From NCBI GenBank assembly GCA_016271365.2, contig CM057456.1:613681501-613745500 (forward strand): a DNA stretch of 64,000 nucleotides, in the 5' to 3' direction. Positions within the stretch are counted from its first letter, which is position 1; every line of letters starts with the position of its first letter. Both the position numbers and the translations under genes were made by a program. This document shows positions 45,340 through 56,824 of the stretch, piece by piece. The stretch is from Neoceratodus forsteri (Eukaryota > Chordata > Ceratodontiformes > Ceratodontidae). Below the pieces are notes generated by a model that saw nothing but the letters and a program-made list of their open reading frames with translations, was not told the origin of the DNA and did no database searches.

Positions 45340-45906
45340 AGTGCCAGCCTAACCAAAACTTGCCCGTTAATGGCAATCCACCAAGCAAGACTCTCTTATC
45401 GGTTCCCAACCGTGTCACGGGTCGTGGAAAAAACCGTAACAAAATCCGTTTTTTTTAGAACCGATAAGAACCGGGAACTACACTCTAAATGACTAGAAGG
45501 TAATTTTAAAACCCATCTGATCGGTTCAAACCGAACCGAAAAAGACGTTTACAAGTTCCACACTGAAGAAAAAATAATAAATAAACCTATCTATTACTTA
45601 CAATACCACAGACAGAGCTTGAACCGACGATTGCGGTTAAAGTTCGGTAAAATAAACCAAGAATTACACTTTAAAACCGACAAACGAACCGAGCAGCAGG
45701 AGGAATCTCCGGAGCGACTGTTCAGTGAGGCAGAGTAAAGAATCTGACAGTTTAAGTTTGAGCTTCAACAGACAGAGTGTTCAACCGAGCTCGTGCTCAA
45801 GATTCCATGCCCTGCATGGAAAGTTAACTCTTTCACCTCCGGAGCAGTTCTAACCTGGGGTTATACTGCATATGTCATAATACAGCAAGACTTCATGTTG
45901 TTTGAA

Positions 45907-46080
45907 AACCTATTGCTGACATATCCTATTTTATGCATTAATAGGGACTACTTCTTCAGTTTTTAGATGTTTTAGAGATAACGTATTGTACACTCTTTTG
46001 AAAATAGTAAATACGTTTTAATCCCTATCAAAGTACATTAAACTAATTCTTTCATGATGGTGGTCTGTTTTATAAGTGTG
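45907..46080. other. Unassigned right flank of D7
   Basis: No element recognised. Ends at MITE M4. Confidence 0.35.
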
Positions 46081-46221
46081 ATAAGCCACTCCAAGGTGTG
46101 CATTAAAGGAGTTTAATGCACTTCCCAGGGGCGTAAGGACACTCTGCTTTCAGCCTCGTACCTTAGCACACCCCTGGGGCGTGCATTAAAATACTTTAAT
46201 GCACACCTTGTTGTGGCTTAT
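46081..46221. mobile_element. MITE M4 with nested palindromes
   Basis: Inverted arms ATAAGCCACTCCAAGGTGTG at the left and the complement of CACACCTTGTTGTGGCTTAT at the right. Each arm itself contains the small palindrome GTGCATTAAA...TTTAATGCAC. The inner arms continue with CCCAGGGGCG and CCCCTGGGGCG. 141 bases, non-coding. Confidence 0.7.
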
Positions 46222-46248
46222 TACTTACATGACCCCTTCTTTTTCATG

Positions 46249-46696
46249 ACTTCTCCAGAGATATCAGTCCCTGCCCTCCAAGAGGAACTCCGCAGCTACA
46301 GGGAGGTGTCAGGGTATTAAATCAATACAGATAAATCAGACGCTATTAAGTTGGGGGGAACCTGCCCCCAGCATTTTAGAGATACCTTCCCATTTTGAAT
46401 GGGCCAGAAAGAATATAGTCTGCTACCTGCTAGGAGTACAAATTTCGCCTCACTTTTTCCCCCTAAACTATGACAAGTTACTCCTAGAAATAAAGGCAGA
46501 TACTGCCAGATGGGAACTTCTTCCACTTACTCAGGCAGGACAGATATCAACTATGAAGATGAATATCCTCCCTTCATTGCTGTTCCTCTTCCAGACTCTC
46601 TGAATTAAAATCCCAGAATGCTTTTGGAAGCAAACTCAAAAATAAACCCCATCATTCATATGGACAAAAGGTAGGCACAGAACCAAGAAATAGAGG
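46249..46696 (+). mobile_element. LINE L1a fragment 2 (end of RT palm and thumb)
   Basis: SVPALQEELRSYREVSGY, INTDKSDAIKL and, in shifted frames, FEWARKNI..., VCYLLGVQIS and WELLPLTQAGQISTMKMNIL follow the L1 ORF2 order after the catalytic block. Several stops and shifts. The reading stops at the left end of M5 and resumes after it. Confidence 0.8.
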
Positions 46697-47415
46697 ATAA
46701 TGTATAGGACGCTATCTGTAACAAGTATGTAAACTCTTCGAGAGGTTGTCATGGTGACGTTTCGAACCACGAGAGCGAAGCTCGAGAGGTTCCGTCGCCA
46801 TGATGACCTCAAGAAGAGTTTTCAAACTTGTTACAGATAGCGTCCTATACATTTTCTTTTATAGTGTATGGGCTGCTATTTACAGTCATAATTTACAAAT
46901 ATGTGGAGTCTGAAGCTGTACGCCTACCGGGAAACCACAGCGTGACCTGCAAACGGAACAAAAAAAATATTTTTGAGCCAAAGCTCACAGGAAGTTAGTA
47001 CTATGGGGTTTACAAGAGTGATTTACTCACCGTTTTAGCTGGGAGTGACATTGCAGTTAGCCCGCTGCCCGCCTGTAAGGTAATTGATGATTTTAACATT
47101 AATAGTCCCTTGCTGGAAAAAATAGTTTCCCGGATAAACCTCTCACGATTGGATAGCTCCTGAGAGAAAACAGCCGTCGACATAGTTTTTTGCGGGATTC
47201 GCATTTTGAAATTACCACACGGTTAACTGTATGATGGTGCTGTCCGCTGCGGTTTGAGAATGCAGCTCGAGCTATCAGATCTCAGTTTAGGGTTCTAAGC
47301 TGTTATGCTGCAGTAGCTACCTATCTAGTGCAGCATAACAGCAAGCTACTGCAGCATAACAACTTTTTATCAGGGATAGATTTTTATGCATAACAACGTT
47401 CTACCATACATTATA
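46697..47415. mobile_element. Composite MITE M5 with a long terminal hairpin
   Basis: ATAATGTAT at the left edge and ATACATTAT at the right are inverted. A 150-base hairpin (46,699-46,854) fills the left end: GTATAGGACGCTATCTGTAA pairs with its complement near 46,828-46,850. A further TATAGTGTATGGG at 46,861 mirrors the right end (CCATACATTATA). L1a coding resumes directly after it with KLLTLPREQGGLVMPDLRLY, so at most ATA was duplicated at the target. Confidence 0.6.
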
Positions 47416-47719
47416 AAACTGTTAACACTCCCGAGAGAGCAGGGAGGGCTAGTGATGCCAGACCTGAGGCTTTATTATGTAGCCACACAATTAACCCCAA
47501 CGGTATCCTGGCTGAAGAACAGACACCGGATGGTTAGAAATTGAGGCCCTCCAGATGTTGCGGTCCATCTGTGCCCTCCCCCATGCTACCCTCTCCCAAA
47601 AAATCTGGGCAGAAATAACCAACCCCTGGACAAAGCATACTCTGCAAACACTGTCAAAGGCTGGAGCAATTACAAAACCCCTCAATGAAATAGGCCTGCT
47701 CACTACAATTGATGACCCA
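47416..47719 (+). mobile_element. LINE L1a fragment 3
   Basis: KLLTLPREQGGLVMPDLRLY, then WTKHTLQTLSKAGAITKPLN and LLTTIDDPE, the L1 ORF2 region after the thumb. It is interrupted at the GAA of the codon for the final Glu by DIRS D8. Confidence 0.8.
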
Positions 47720-47754
47720 GAAGAAAAAATTACTCACCATAGTAATCTTGTTTC

Positions 47755-49228
47755 TTTTTTTTTGTACTATATTTTTATTAAGATTTTATACTGACAATAC
47801 AAAATACATTTTCATCTTTTCACATCAGTTCATAAGCATTACATAGTCCTCCAGGGGAGAGCATTCCATTAGTATACGTGACTTAAAATGTACTTAATTT
47901 CCCTTGTACAACTCCCAATTTCCTCCATCACTGATGTGTACCCTGTTCTTCCCCTTCATACACCCATGCAACGCCAGTGCAACTCGAAGAGCAAGAACAT
48001 AATAAAATGGAAAATACACAACATAAGGTTCTAACAAGCAACCAACCAAAAACAGCATTCTGTGGTCTAATTGTGCAAAAGGAAAAATCCTACTCCTTTT
48101 TTGGCATTTCATTGATTTAATTTCTCCCTCTTTTACAATCACAGGCATTTGGTATCTTTTCAGCTTCCCCCTTTTTTCGCTCCTTTATTCCAACAGGAGT
48201 ATTCCCACCCTAATAGCTTCTGCTTCTGGGGCGGAAAAAGAGGCCAAGAATTTATCCCAATCTCTCAGAAACTTCTCCTCCCCACCTTTCCGGGCATCTG
48301 ATAGTCCTTCTACGGCCATGTTTGCCATCATAAGATTTTTCCACATAGATATTATGGGCTTTATGCAAGACACCTAGGTATTTAAAATAATTTGTCTAGC
48401 CATCATCATAATTACCCGTACCCACCTCGGATAGAGGTTCCATTCTTCCTCTCCTCCCTGTTCTATTCTGAGCAATAGGGATACCGGGGTGGTCACTATA
48501 TCTATCCTCCATGCGTTTTTGATTTCAGTTACCACTTCTGCCCAGTATTTCTTAATGACCTCACATCCCCAGAAGTAGTGGAAGTATGTTTCCCTCTCTG
48601 TTGAGCATCTGCCACACATTGGGAAACTATTTGGGTGGAATTGTGTACTACACTTGGTGGATAAAATAAGCGATGGACAAATTTATATTGAGCTTCCTTA
48701 AATCTATTACATAGCAGCAGCCCCATGTGGGACCGGATTCCTCCCAGTTAGCATCTGCTATATGGCTTCCTTAATCTTCTTCTTCCCATTAGTCCTCACC
48801 TTCCCTGTCCCATCCTGAAAAGTCTCCCTGTCCAATCTTACTGCCCTCCCTATTAGTCCTTGTTCATGATGTTTACCCCCCCATTATCTCCCGTTCTACT
48901 CTCAACAGCTAATGGGCTCCCCCATCTCTCTTTGCAAACTCTCCCCAAAGTGTTTGACTTGTAAAAATCTGAAAAAGTGTGTCCTTGACAAACTCAAACA
49001 TCACTGAATCGTTTCAAATGGCAGCATTTCCTCCCCCTTGTATAGATCCCCTAAGCATCTCACCCCTCTGGTCTCCCATACTGCAAACCCTAGGTCCTCA
49101 AGTCCCGGCAGAAATTCTGGGTTTCTGGCTATTGGGACGAGGAAAGTATCCTCATTAATCACACTTCCACAAATACACTTCCACAGTGATCCCCGCGCCC
49201 TAAGGCCTCACACTAGTCAATTACAGCA
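47755..49228 (-). mobile_element. LINE L1b, 3' segment
   Basis: The minus-strand 3' end has AATAAAAATATAGTACAAA then a short A-run (47,755-47,763 as T). The C-terminal ORF2 region is at 48,185-48,726, then a connecting region up to 49,228 that encodes IARNPEFLPGLEDLGFAVW on the minus strand. It is cut at 49,229 by the L2-like LINE. Confidence 0.8.
48185..48726 (-). pseudogene. L1b ORF2 C-terminal domain
   Basis: FKEAQYKFVHRLFYPPSVVH, then CGRCSTERETYFHYFWGCEV, with the Cys/His pattern (C-x2-C...H...C) typical of the L1 ORF2 C-terminus, then KKYWAEVVTEI. A stop at 48,370 precedes ISMWKNLMMANMAVEGL. Old and non-functional. Confidence 0.8.
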
Positions 49229-49305
49229 ACTTCTTAGAGGGGTTCTCCTTTCCTGCAACTTCTTAAAGGGGTGATCCTCTCTCATGCTCAAATTTAACTG
49301 CAAAA

Positions 49306-49770
49306 ATGCTGCTTCATCCACTCAGCATAGGATTTCTACTTATTAGTGTAACCGTCACATACCATGGGTCTCTAAACACACAAAATTTTCAACACCCAGG
49401 CATATTCACAATCTACCTAAATCTTATACATAAATTTCTAAATGTTTCCCTCCCACTGCCACTTACCCAACCTGGCCTCTATACTACCTTACACTGCTGT
49501 ACTCATGTCAGGTACCAACTGCCTCTCTCTCATGGGTTTGCTCTTTCAATTAAAGCTATTCTGTATGCTTACTATCGCCCCTCGCTTCGCTGTTTGGCCT
49601 TGCAGAAGAGTTTGAGAAACTGCCCACGCCTCAAGGGCAAAATTCGGCCATTCCGACTACTTCTTAGTGCTATAAAAAAGATGCTCCTGCTGCTACTCAT
49701 CTATGCTGGTAATGTCGAATTAAACCCGCCCCCCCCTCCATTCCTGCCCCAGCTGACCTACCTTTACTAA
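49306..49770 (+). pseudogene. L2-like LINE N-terminal region with degenerate 2A-like motif
   Basis: A 154-codon frame ending with LLLLLIYAGNVELNPPPPPF just before the endonuclease. The segment after hydrophobic residues resembles the 2A ribosome-skipping signature D-V/I-E-x-N-P-G-P, here N-V-E-L-N-P-P-P. 2A-like sequences at this place are known in several non-LTR retrotransposon clades. The changed Asp and Gly suggest this copy would not skip. Confidence 0.5.
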
Positions 49771-49784
49771 AAGGGTTATCATTT

Positions 49785-50321
49785 TTGCATTTGAATGCCT
49801 GCAGCCTTCTGAAAAAGCTTGATGCTATCAGAACTTGGCCCCTTCAATGCTCTCCTGATGTTCCTGTAATCTCCGAAACTTGGCTAAGACCAACCACCCT
49901 GGACTATGAGGTTAACATTCCTTCGTACAACTTGTTTCGTACCGATAGGAAATCCCGGGGAAGGGGAGTAGCCATCTATGTCCGGGACAACATTACCACA
50001 ACTATGGTGGACATGACTACAGTCCTTAAGGAGTTTGAGTGCCTCACGCTAAGAATTCAACCAGCCAAATCAACCTCTATCTGCATTAGTGGGTGCTATA
50101 GGCCCCCCTCAGCTGGTCTCTCTCTGATCAAACACCTAAGTGACATACTAGCTACCACCTCATCAGAAGTATCTATAATTGGTGACCTCAAACTTGACTG
50201 GCTCTCTCTAGTCTCCTTACCATTGAAAGAATTCTGTGATGCCCATGGACTTACCCAGATCATTAATGAAGCTACCCGCCCAAACACCAAAACCCAGAGC
50301 GTAGTTCCTTTCTTGACCTAA
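49785..50321 (+). pseudogene. L2-like LINE endonuclease
   Basis: An apurinic-type endonuclease fold: HLNACSLLKKLDAIRTWPLQ, PVISETWL (catalytic Glu), GVAIYVRDN, SGCYRPPSAG and SIIGDLKLDWL, where the canonical GDFN is GDLK. The frame breaks at 50,321, where SVVPFLT shifts to the SDHYAI-type block (SDVFFNNISDHYAIACI at ~50,360). Confidence 0.85.
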
Positions 50322-50964
50322 TCCTTGTAAGCAAGCCTCACCTCTTCTCCCACTCAGATGTATTCTTTAACAACATCAGCGACCACTATGCCATTGCATG
50401 CATAAGGTCGGCGCAACTCCAAACCACCTCTTCCTCTAAATACATCCATAAGAGATGTAAACGGAACTTCTGCCCAGATGCTTTTCTCTACGCCCTCCAG
50501 TATGCTAACTGGCAGAAATGTTACCTCGCATCTTCTGTGGAAGAGGCACATGAGGTACTTCATGAAATACTCACCGGAACCCTAAACCTCCATGCCCCAG
50601 TTACCAAAAGCAGAAGCAAAAGAAAATCCTGTCCCTGGTTCACAGATAACCTAAAGGCTGCCTCATGACATAGGGATGCTCTATGGAAAAGAGCCAGAAA
50701 GTCTAAATTGGCCACAGACTGGTCTGCTTTCTGAATCACAAGGAATTCTGCACAAAAACTATCAGAGCTGCGAAGTCTAGTTATTTCCGCTCTGAGCTTA
50801 ACACATCCACTAACTCTGCTACTTAGTTTTGGAAAACTTTAAGGGAGGTAGAAGGCCATGACAGTGCTGGCACGCTTCCCCACAACATTTAGACTGGTGG
50901 TACCCACACTACAGATAAAAATGAGATCCTTGACCTCCTTAACAATCACTTTGCCACAGCAGGG

Positions 50965-51986
50965 ATGACTTTTGATACCTCCCCAGCAAATACCATTAGG
51001 GCACAGTTCCTTAGTCAGTCATCTGATTGCCATGATCCAGAATCAATTGACCCTTACCACTCTTTCTCCTTCTGTCCGGTCACTGTCAAAGAGGTTGAGG
51101 ATCTCCTTCTTCAACTTGATACTAAGAAGAGTGCGGGCGCGGATATCACTGAGCCTTTCTTCCTAAAGTTGGCTTACTATATTTTGGCTCCCCTATTACC
51201 CACTTTTTCAATTTGTCTCTCAATCAGGGCTCCCTCCCCAAGGTCTGGAAGATGGCCCATGTCATCCCTCTATTCAAATCAGGGGACCCCTTCGACCTAT
51301 ATAATTACCACCCAATCTCCTTGCTCCTGGCATTGTCAAAACTATTGGAGAAGGTAGTAAATGAACAGCTCAGATCTCACCTGGAAAGTTTTAATCTACT
51401 AAACCCGATTCAATCCGGTTTCTGTCCCATGCATGGTACCTCCACTGCCCTTGCTAAGGTTATAAATGACTGGCAGTCCGCACTTGATAACAAACAATAC
51501 ATATGCGCCTTGTTTCTGGACCTTAGCAAGGCTTTCGACATGGTGGACCACAATGTACTCCTGGTGACCCTGAAGAAAGCTGGGGTGGACAACCTGGCCC
51601 TAAGTTGGTTTGCAAACTATCTTGTGGACAGAGAGCAGCAGATCAAGGCTGAAGGAGACCTATCGCCCCAAAAAAAACTTCTTAGAGGTGTCCCCCAAGG
51701 ATCCATACTTGGTCCACTTCTCTTTGCCATTTATATTAATCAAATTGACACTGGCCTTAAGTCATCTAGTATCCATCTCTTCGCTGATGACACAGTGCTA
51801 TACATTGACAAATCAACTCTGGATCAAGCCATTTTGGACCTCCAGAACAATTTCGACATCCTCCAAAAAAATCTACTCAACTTGAAACTCCTGCTCAATG
51901 CCAAAAAAACTAAGGCCATGATTTTCTATCCAATGGCCCCTCATTTAAAAAAAAAAACAAAAACCCAGATTAGGTTCCTCATATAA
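50965..51986 (+). pseudogene. L2-like LINE reverse transcriptase
   Basis: VKEVEDLLLQLDTKKSAGAD, a frame change, then LPKVWKMAHVIPLFKSGDP, YHPISLLLALSKLLEKVVNE, PIQSGFCPMHGTSTALAKV, ALFLDLSKAFDMVDHNVLL, GVPQGSILGPLLFAIYINQI and HLFADDTVLYI (catalytic FADD). The 257-codon stretch from 51,213 is uninterrupted. Confidence 0.9.
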
Positions 51987-52019
51987 GCACCCTTTTGGGA
52001 GAAGCCCTGGAGTTCGTGG

Positions 52020-52575
52020 AAAATTTCAAATACCTGGGGGTCTGGATTAACTACAAATTGTCCTTCATTGATCACATTGATGAACACACTAAGAAACTGC
52101 GTCAAAGGCTCTGTATTTTCTTCAGGATCTAGCACTCACTAGCACAGCTCTCTCCAAGCCTGATACTCTATACCACAGAGCCCTTAGGTTAATTTCAGAT
52201 GCCTCTTATGACACACACCACTGCATTCTCTATTCTTCCGTAGGCTGGAGCTCCCTTAGCTTCAGGATGCAAAAGAATGCTATTCTATGGACATATAAGG
52301 CAATCACTCATAAATTACCTCAGTACCTCACAAGCTGCCTGACTCCCTGTATCCATACTGCCTATTCTTTCAGAAGTCTTACCATCTTATCTCTGGCTAT
52401 CCCCAAAGTTAAAACGCACTTTGGTAGAGCCTCAATAAGCTTCACTCTTCCTACGCTCTGGAATAAGATCCAGAAAACCTTAAGGCTCGCTACCCCTGTC
52501 ACGTTCTCCCTCTTCAAATCCTTGTTCCTGAGGACTTTCTCCAAGGTCTGTCATTGTTTCAAGTCAAGGTCTTAA
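52020..52575 (+). pseudogene. L2-like LINE C-terminal region
   Basis: ENFKYLGVWINYKLSFIDHI, then in other frames ITHKLPQYLTSCLTP and TLPTLWNKIQKTLRLATPVT, the usual C-terminal blocks of L2/Jockey-type ORF2. 52,576-53,262 is the 3' UTR with a direct duplication (the CTGTCATTG/CTTAACATCACAATTTG and CTGTCATTG/CCAACATCACAATCTTT blocks at about 52,548 and 52,655). Confidence 0.75.
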
Positions 52576-53408
52576 CATCACAATTTGTTACTGCTTTAAA
52601 TTCTGGACTTAAACCTCAACCACTGCCTGAGGCGTCATTTGAGTCCTCTCTTCTGTCATTGTCCAAATCACGGTCCCAACATCACAATCTTTCTTTGCTT
52701 CAAATATTGGACTTAAACCCCAGCCGTTGCCTGTGGCATCTGTCGTGTTCTCCCTTCGAATAGTCCTTCCTCCCTAGGCCATCATGTCCAACCCTCTTCT
52801 ATCTTGGCTGATTTTCCCTCCCCACTTCCTATACCCCCCTCCCCTTCCCACCCCACTTGCCAGGCCATGCCTACAGTAGTTATCAAAGGACTCTTACATC
52901 TCAGTCTTCTTCGCACTTTGACACCAGAGGAACTGCCACTCCTGCTCACCACGACTCCTCCAATGATGTTTACTGTATAAACTTTAGCTCATTACCTTAC
53001 GTCCATATATCTGTATCCATGCAATTGTATTTAAATGGAACTACCTCCTGTTGAACCTATTGCTATGTTGTGGTGCAAGTATCTTGTCATAAGCGATGGT
53101 TATATGTCATTATGTTGTTATTACTATGCAACTGTTATGTACGTTCACTCAACCTGTGATGTCTTAACCTGTTGGCAATTGTTTTGCCCCAGGTCCATCT
53201 CGTAAATGAGCTTGTCACAATGATGTTTCACCTGGCAAAATAAAGATTTTGATTGACTGATTAATTGCACCAGTCCTCTTTGTGATTTTCATCCATGCCT
53301 TTAATACTGCTACCACGAATGGGTTTGGCTGTGAGAGCTGCTTATATGCTCTCCCCCCCCTTGCAAGATATGAGGTTAGCCTCCCTGGGCTACTTTCCTG
53401 TTCTAGTT

Positions 53409-54476
53409 CTACCCAGGTGGCCACCTCCCCCCATTTACCCAGTTATGAATACAGCAGTACTGTACAGCTAGATAATACCTTTTTATGTCCATGAAGTCCA
53501 GCCCCCCCCTTTCCCTAGAAGTTTTAAGCCTATCCAACGACATCCTCAATTTCTTACCTCCCCATATAAAGAGACAAAACCCTTTCTCAAGCTGTTTAAT
53601 GTCTTTAGCTGTTGGGCCCACCGGTATCATTTGCATTGGGTATAAAATCCTTGGGAGGATGTTCATCTTTAATTAATTAATCCTGCCGATCCAAGAAATG
53701 GGAAGCACCCTCCATCAGTTCTAATCTGCCAATATAGTTTTAAACAATGGGGTACAATTCGGTGCATAAAGCTTTTTCAGATCTCCATTAACCTTAATCC
53801 CTAGGTATGTAAAATGGTCAGTAACCCACTTTAAACCCCAAGTGTCTTCCATCTTTCCCCGGTCCCTATCATTGAGAAATAACATTTCCAATTTTTGCAA
53901 ATTTAATTTGTATCCAGGGAGAAAAGCAAAATGCTTTATAGTCTCTAGCAATGCTTGTGCAGATTCTCTAGGCTTTGTCAAGTATATAAGTAGGTCATCC
54001 ATGTATAAAGTAATCTTATGCTATTCTCCTCTCCCTCCCGTAATGCTCCTTATTAACTGGCTTTACTTTAACCGTATCGCCAAAGGTTCAATGGCCATAG
54101 CGAACAGTAGAGGGGAGAGGGGGCAGCCTTGTCTCATGCCCCTAAATAACCTCAAGTCTTCAGACAGGATCCCAGTCACAAGCACTCTTGTGCTGGGTTC
54201 TCTGTAAAACATTTTTACCAAATCCAAGAACCCATCTCCCACTCCAAATCGCCTCAGTGTCTCAAACATATACAGCCATTCTATCCTATCAAATGCTTTC
54301 TCTGTGTCCATGGACATTACACAAGCTTGCCCAGGGTAACAAGATCCCCACCATACCACATTCAATAGCCTTCTCATGTTATGATAGGATAGCCTTCCTT
54401 TTACAAATCCAGTCTGGTCTGGGTGTATCACCTGGGGCAGCACCTGCTCCAACTGTGTGGCCAGGACTTTAGCCAT
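53409..54476 (-). pseudogene. L1b reverse transcriptase and thumb
   Basis: QVIHPDQTGFVKGRLSYHNM, SMDTEKAFDRIEWLYMFETL (palm Asp), RGMRQGCPLSPLLFAMAIEP, then YMDDLLIYLTKP (catalytic MDD), LPGYKLNLQKLEMLFLND, HFTYLGIKV and FIWGGKKLRMSLDRL. Two frame changes (54,060 and 53,700). Confidence 0.87.
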
Positions 54477-54536
54477 AATTTTACAATCATAATCAAGTAA
54501 GGAGATGGGTCTATATGATGACCATTCTACACTATC

Positions 54537-55295
54537 CTAACCTGGTTTCAGGAGAACACATATATTGGCCTCAGTGCATGTCTTGGACAGCCCTCTCTCT
54601 CCGCTTGCCTCCTCCATCAGAGCCCTTAAAGGACCCGCCACTTTCTTCTTCAGTTCCTTATAATATTCTACTATAAAGTCATCTGGACCTCCTGCCTTTC
54701 TTGATTGTAGGCTTGAGATAGCTTTTTGTACTTCCATAATAGTTATTGGCACCTCTAAGGTCTCTGTTTGTTCTTCAGCTAAGGTGGGGAGGCATATCCC
54801 ATCTAAGAACTTCCCAGCCTCTCGCTCCATCCCAGAGCATTCATCCTTATACAATGTCTCATAATATTCCTTGAATACCTCTCCAGTTTCCCTCTCTTCA
54901 TGGGTGAGCTGGCCATCCTTTTTCTTAATGGTGATTATCTTGGGTGTTATTCGTCCCCCCTTCATTAATCTGACCAGTAGGGGTCCAGGTTTATTGCCCC
55001 ATTCATATATCTTCTGTCTTTCAAAAAACAGCTCATTATTTGCCTCTTCTGTGAGGCACTCATTTAGGGATTCCCTGAGGGCTGTCAATGTTTTCCTAGC
55101 CTCCTCTTTCCCTCCTAGCAGTACTAGTCTTTCTAGCATTTTAATTTTAGCTTCTAACTTATTCATTCTCTCGTTTTTCTTCTTGTATAGCTTCGCTGTA
55201 TAGTTTACTACAACCCCCCTCATGAAAGCTTTTCCTGCCTCCCATAGTACCCCCTGCAAGCCTACAGACCCTTCATTAGTTTCCCCAATAAACAT
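54537..55295 (-). pseudogene. L1b ORF2 region between endonuclease and RT
   Basis: 252 open codons with charged, coiled-coil-like KKKNERMNKLEAKIKMLERL and then GPLLVRLMKGGRITPKIITI, EVQKAISSLQSRKAGGPDDF and IVEYYKELKKKVAGPLRALM. This is the conserved L1 approach to the RT domain. Confidence 0.85.
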
Positions 55296-55492
55296 CCCAT
55301 TGATCTTTTAAGTATGACCTAAATTCTTCTTTACATAGTAAATAAGTGGGGAATCACCATGGTCCATGCCCACTCTCCTCCCACCCCAATTTCATACTTA
55401 ACTGCACCATGGAATGGTCTGAAATAACAATCAGGCTATGAGAGACCCCTTCGACTTTGTTATACATCCCTCTTAGAACATATATATATAGT

Positions 55493-56095
55493 CTAATCTG
55501 GACCAGGATTTGAGTAAAATGTGAACTGCTTGGCTCCCAAGTTTGATGTCCTCCAGCTATCCACCAACTCTAATTCAGCTAGCCTTTGGGCCCATCCCTC
55601 TGTGGCCTTATTTGTTCTCTGCCCCATCCCCGAGTAATCCTTTTGCCAGTCCATTGTGCAATTAAAGTCACCGCCCATAATCAGACCTGGGAATTGTAAT
55701 TTATGTATTATTTCTAATTTAATTTGATAAAAGCTTGGATCATACGTTGCAGGAGCATATATGCTTGCCAGTGTGATTTCCTGCTCCCTCACCTTACCTA
55801 CCACAAATACGTATCTGCCCTTTTGGGTGTCCTTTACCATCCTGTTAACTTTAAGTGGGAATTTTTTATTTACAAGTATAGCCACTCCTCTCTTATGTGA
55901 AGAGTAAGAAGCCGAATAGCATGCACCAACCCCTCTCCCCCACCACAAGCTTGTCATGTTCCTTTTTATTTAAATGAGTTTCCTGTAGCATTGCAACTTG
56001 GGCATTGCACCGCTTCAGAGCTGCGAATATTTTAGACCTATCGATCGGGGAGCCTATCCCCTACACATTCCATGAAATGAGATTCTCAGTGCTGT
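55493..56095 (-). pseudogene. L1b endonuclease
   Basis: LISWNV near 56,090 (N-terminal catalytic Asn), CNAQVAMLQETHLNKKEHD (catalytic Glu) in one frame, then RGVAILVNKKFPLKVNRM, VREQEITLASIYAPATYDPS and FPGLIMGGDFNCTMDWQKDY (Asp/Asn) in another. The frame breaks near 55,950 and at SNPGPD (55,493). Confidence 0.85.
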
Positions 56096-56237
56096 TGTTC
56101 CTCATCATATAGTACATTTTAAACACATCACAGCCCCCTCTGTGAGCACTACAGTGTTATCTATCCGTCTGATACCCCAGCCTTTGGTATGCCTTAAAGA
56201 ATTACAGTACAGAATGCTAAAATAAAGAAAAAAACGT

Positions 56238-56824
56238 AACTCACAAAATCTCGTACAACTTGTAACACTCCGGATTTGGCTGAGGGGCCAGCCTGTCCGG
56301 CTGGGGTCTGCCCAGATGACTGCTGAGCTGGATAAAAAAGTCCCTGCAAGACTTGTACGACTTTGAAAGCCTGTGCTATCTCCTGAGAGGGGAGAGCCAG
56401 AGCACCTACAGTAGTCCCCTTTATTTGTTCAGTAGGGAGTTCTGTGTGCTTCCATTTTTTAGATTTTTTTTGAGGGAACCGGGGAGTCAGCCGGTTCAGC
56501 AATACTCTTAGAAGCCACTTTATCACCCACATCAGGGGTTGAATGTAAAACTGCAGTGGTTTCACCCACAACAGTGGAGGGTGTCGACTTGTCAGAGCCT
56601 GAGGGACCATTAGGTGGAAGACGTTTTTTCTTATGCCATTCCAGGTGTTTCTCCACAGTTGTTTCTGGGAAAGTTTTACAAATTTCACAATCTTCATTCA
56701 GGTGATCATAGCCAAAGCAGGCAACACACAAACTGTGCTTATGTGCCTTGGCAAATACTTACCCACATCAAGAACAGTTTTTAAAACCAGGTTCACCGGT
56801 TTTCTTTTCAGGCTTTTCAGACAT
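56238..56824 (-). pseudogene. DIRS gag N-terminal part of D8
   Basis: MSEKPEKKTGEPG at 56,824. In the Cys/His module two stops hit the first pair (CS-stop-CG-stop), then HSLCVACFGYDHLNEDCEIC is intact. Ends in QTPAGQAGPSAKSG near 56,280, beyond which the sequence leaves DIRS. Most like D2. Confidence 0.75.

Larger units (their letters stand above)
40401..45906 (-). mobile_element. DIRS retrotransposon D7 (family A), full length but decayed
   Basis: 5,506 bases from GAA (40,401-40,403) to GAA (45,904-45,906). The termini match D4. Numerous single-base deletions relative to D4 are scattered through all coding regions. The element lies inside the interval that splits L1a. Confidence 0.9.
49229..53262 (+). 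mobile_element. L2-like LINE inserted in L1b
   Basis: About 4.0 kb, nearly full length, with N-terminal region, endonuclease, RT and an L2-type end: AATAAAGATTTTGATTGACT then GATT. Possible target duplication AATTACAGCA (49,219-49,228) and AATTGCACCA (53,263-53,272), 8 of 10 matching. L1b coding on the minus strand continues on both sides (KAWMKITKRTGA at ~53,280). Confidence 0.8.
53263..56215 (-). mobile_element. LINE L1b, 5' segment
   Basis: Minus-strand ORF2 from the endonuclease start near 56,095 down to the post-thumb region at 53,263. About 120 bases upstream of ORF2 remain before DIRS D8 gag resumes. No ORF1, so L1b is 5'-truncated. Confidence 0.8.
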
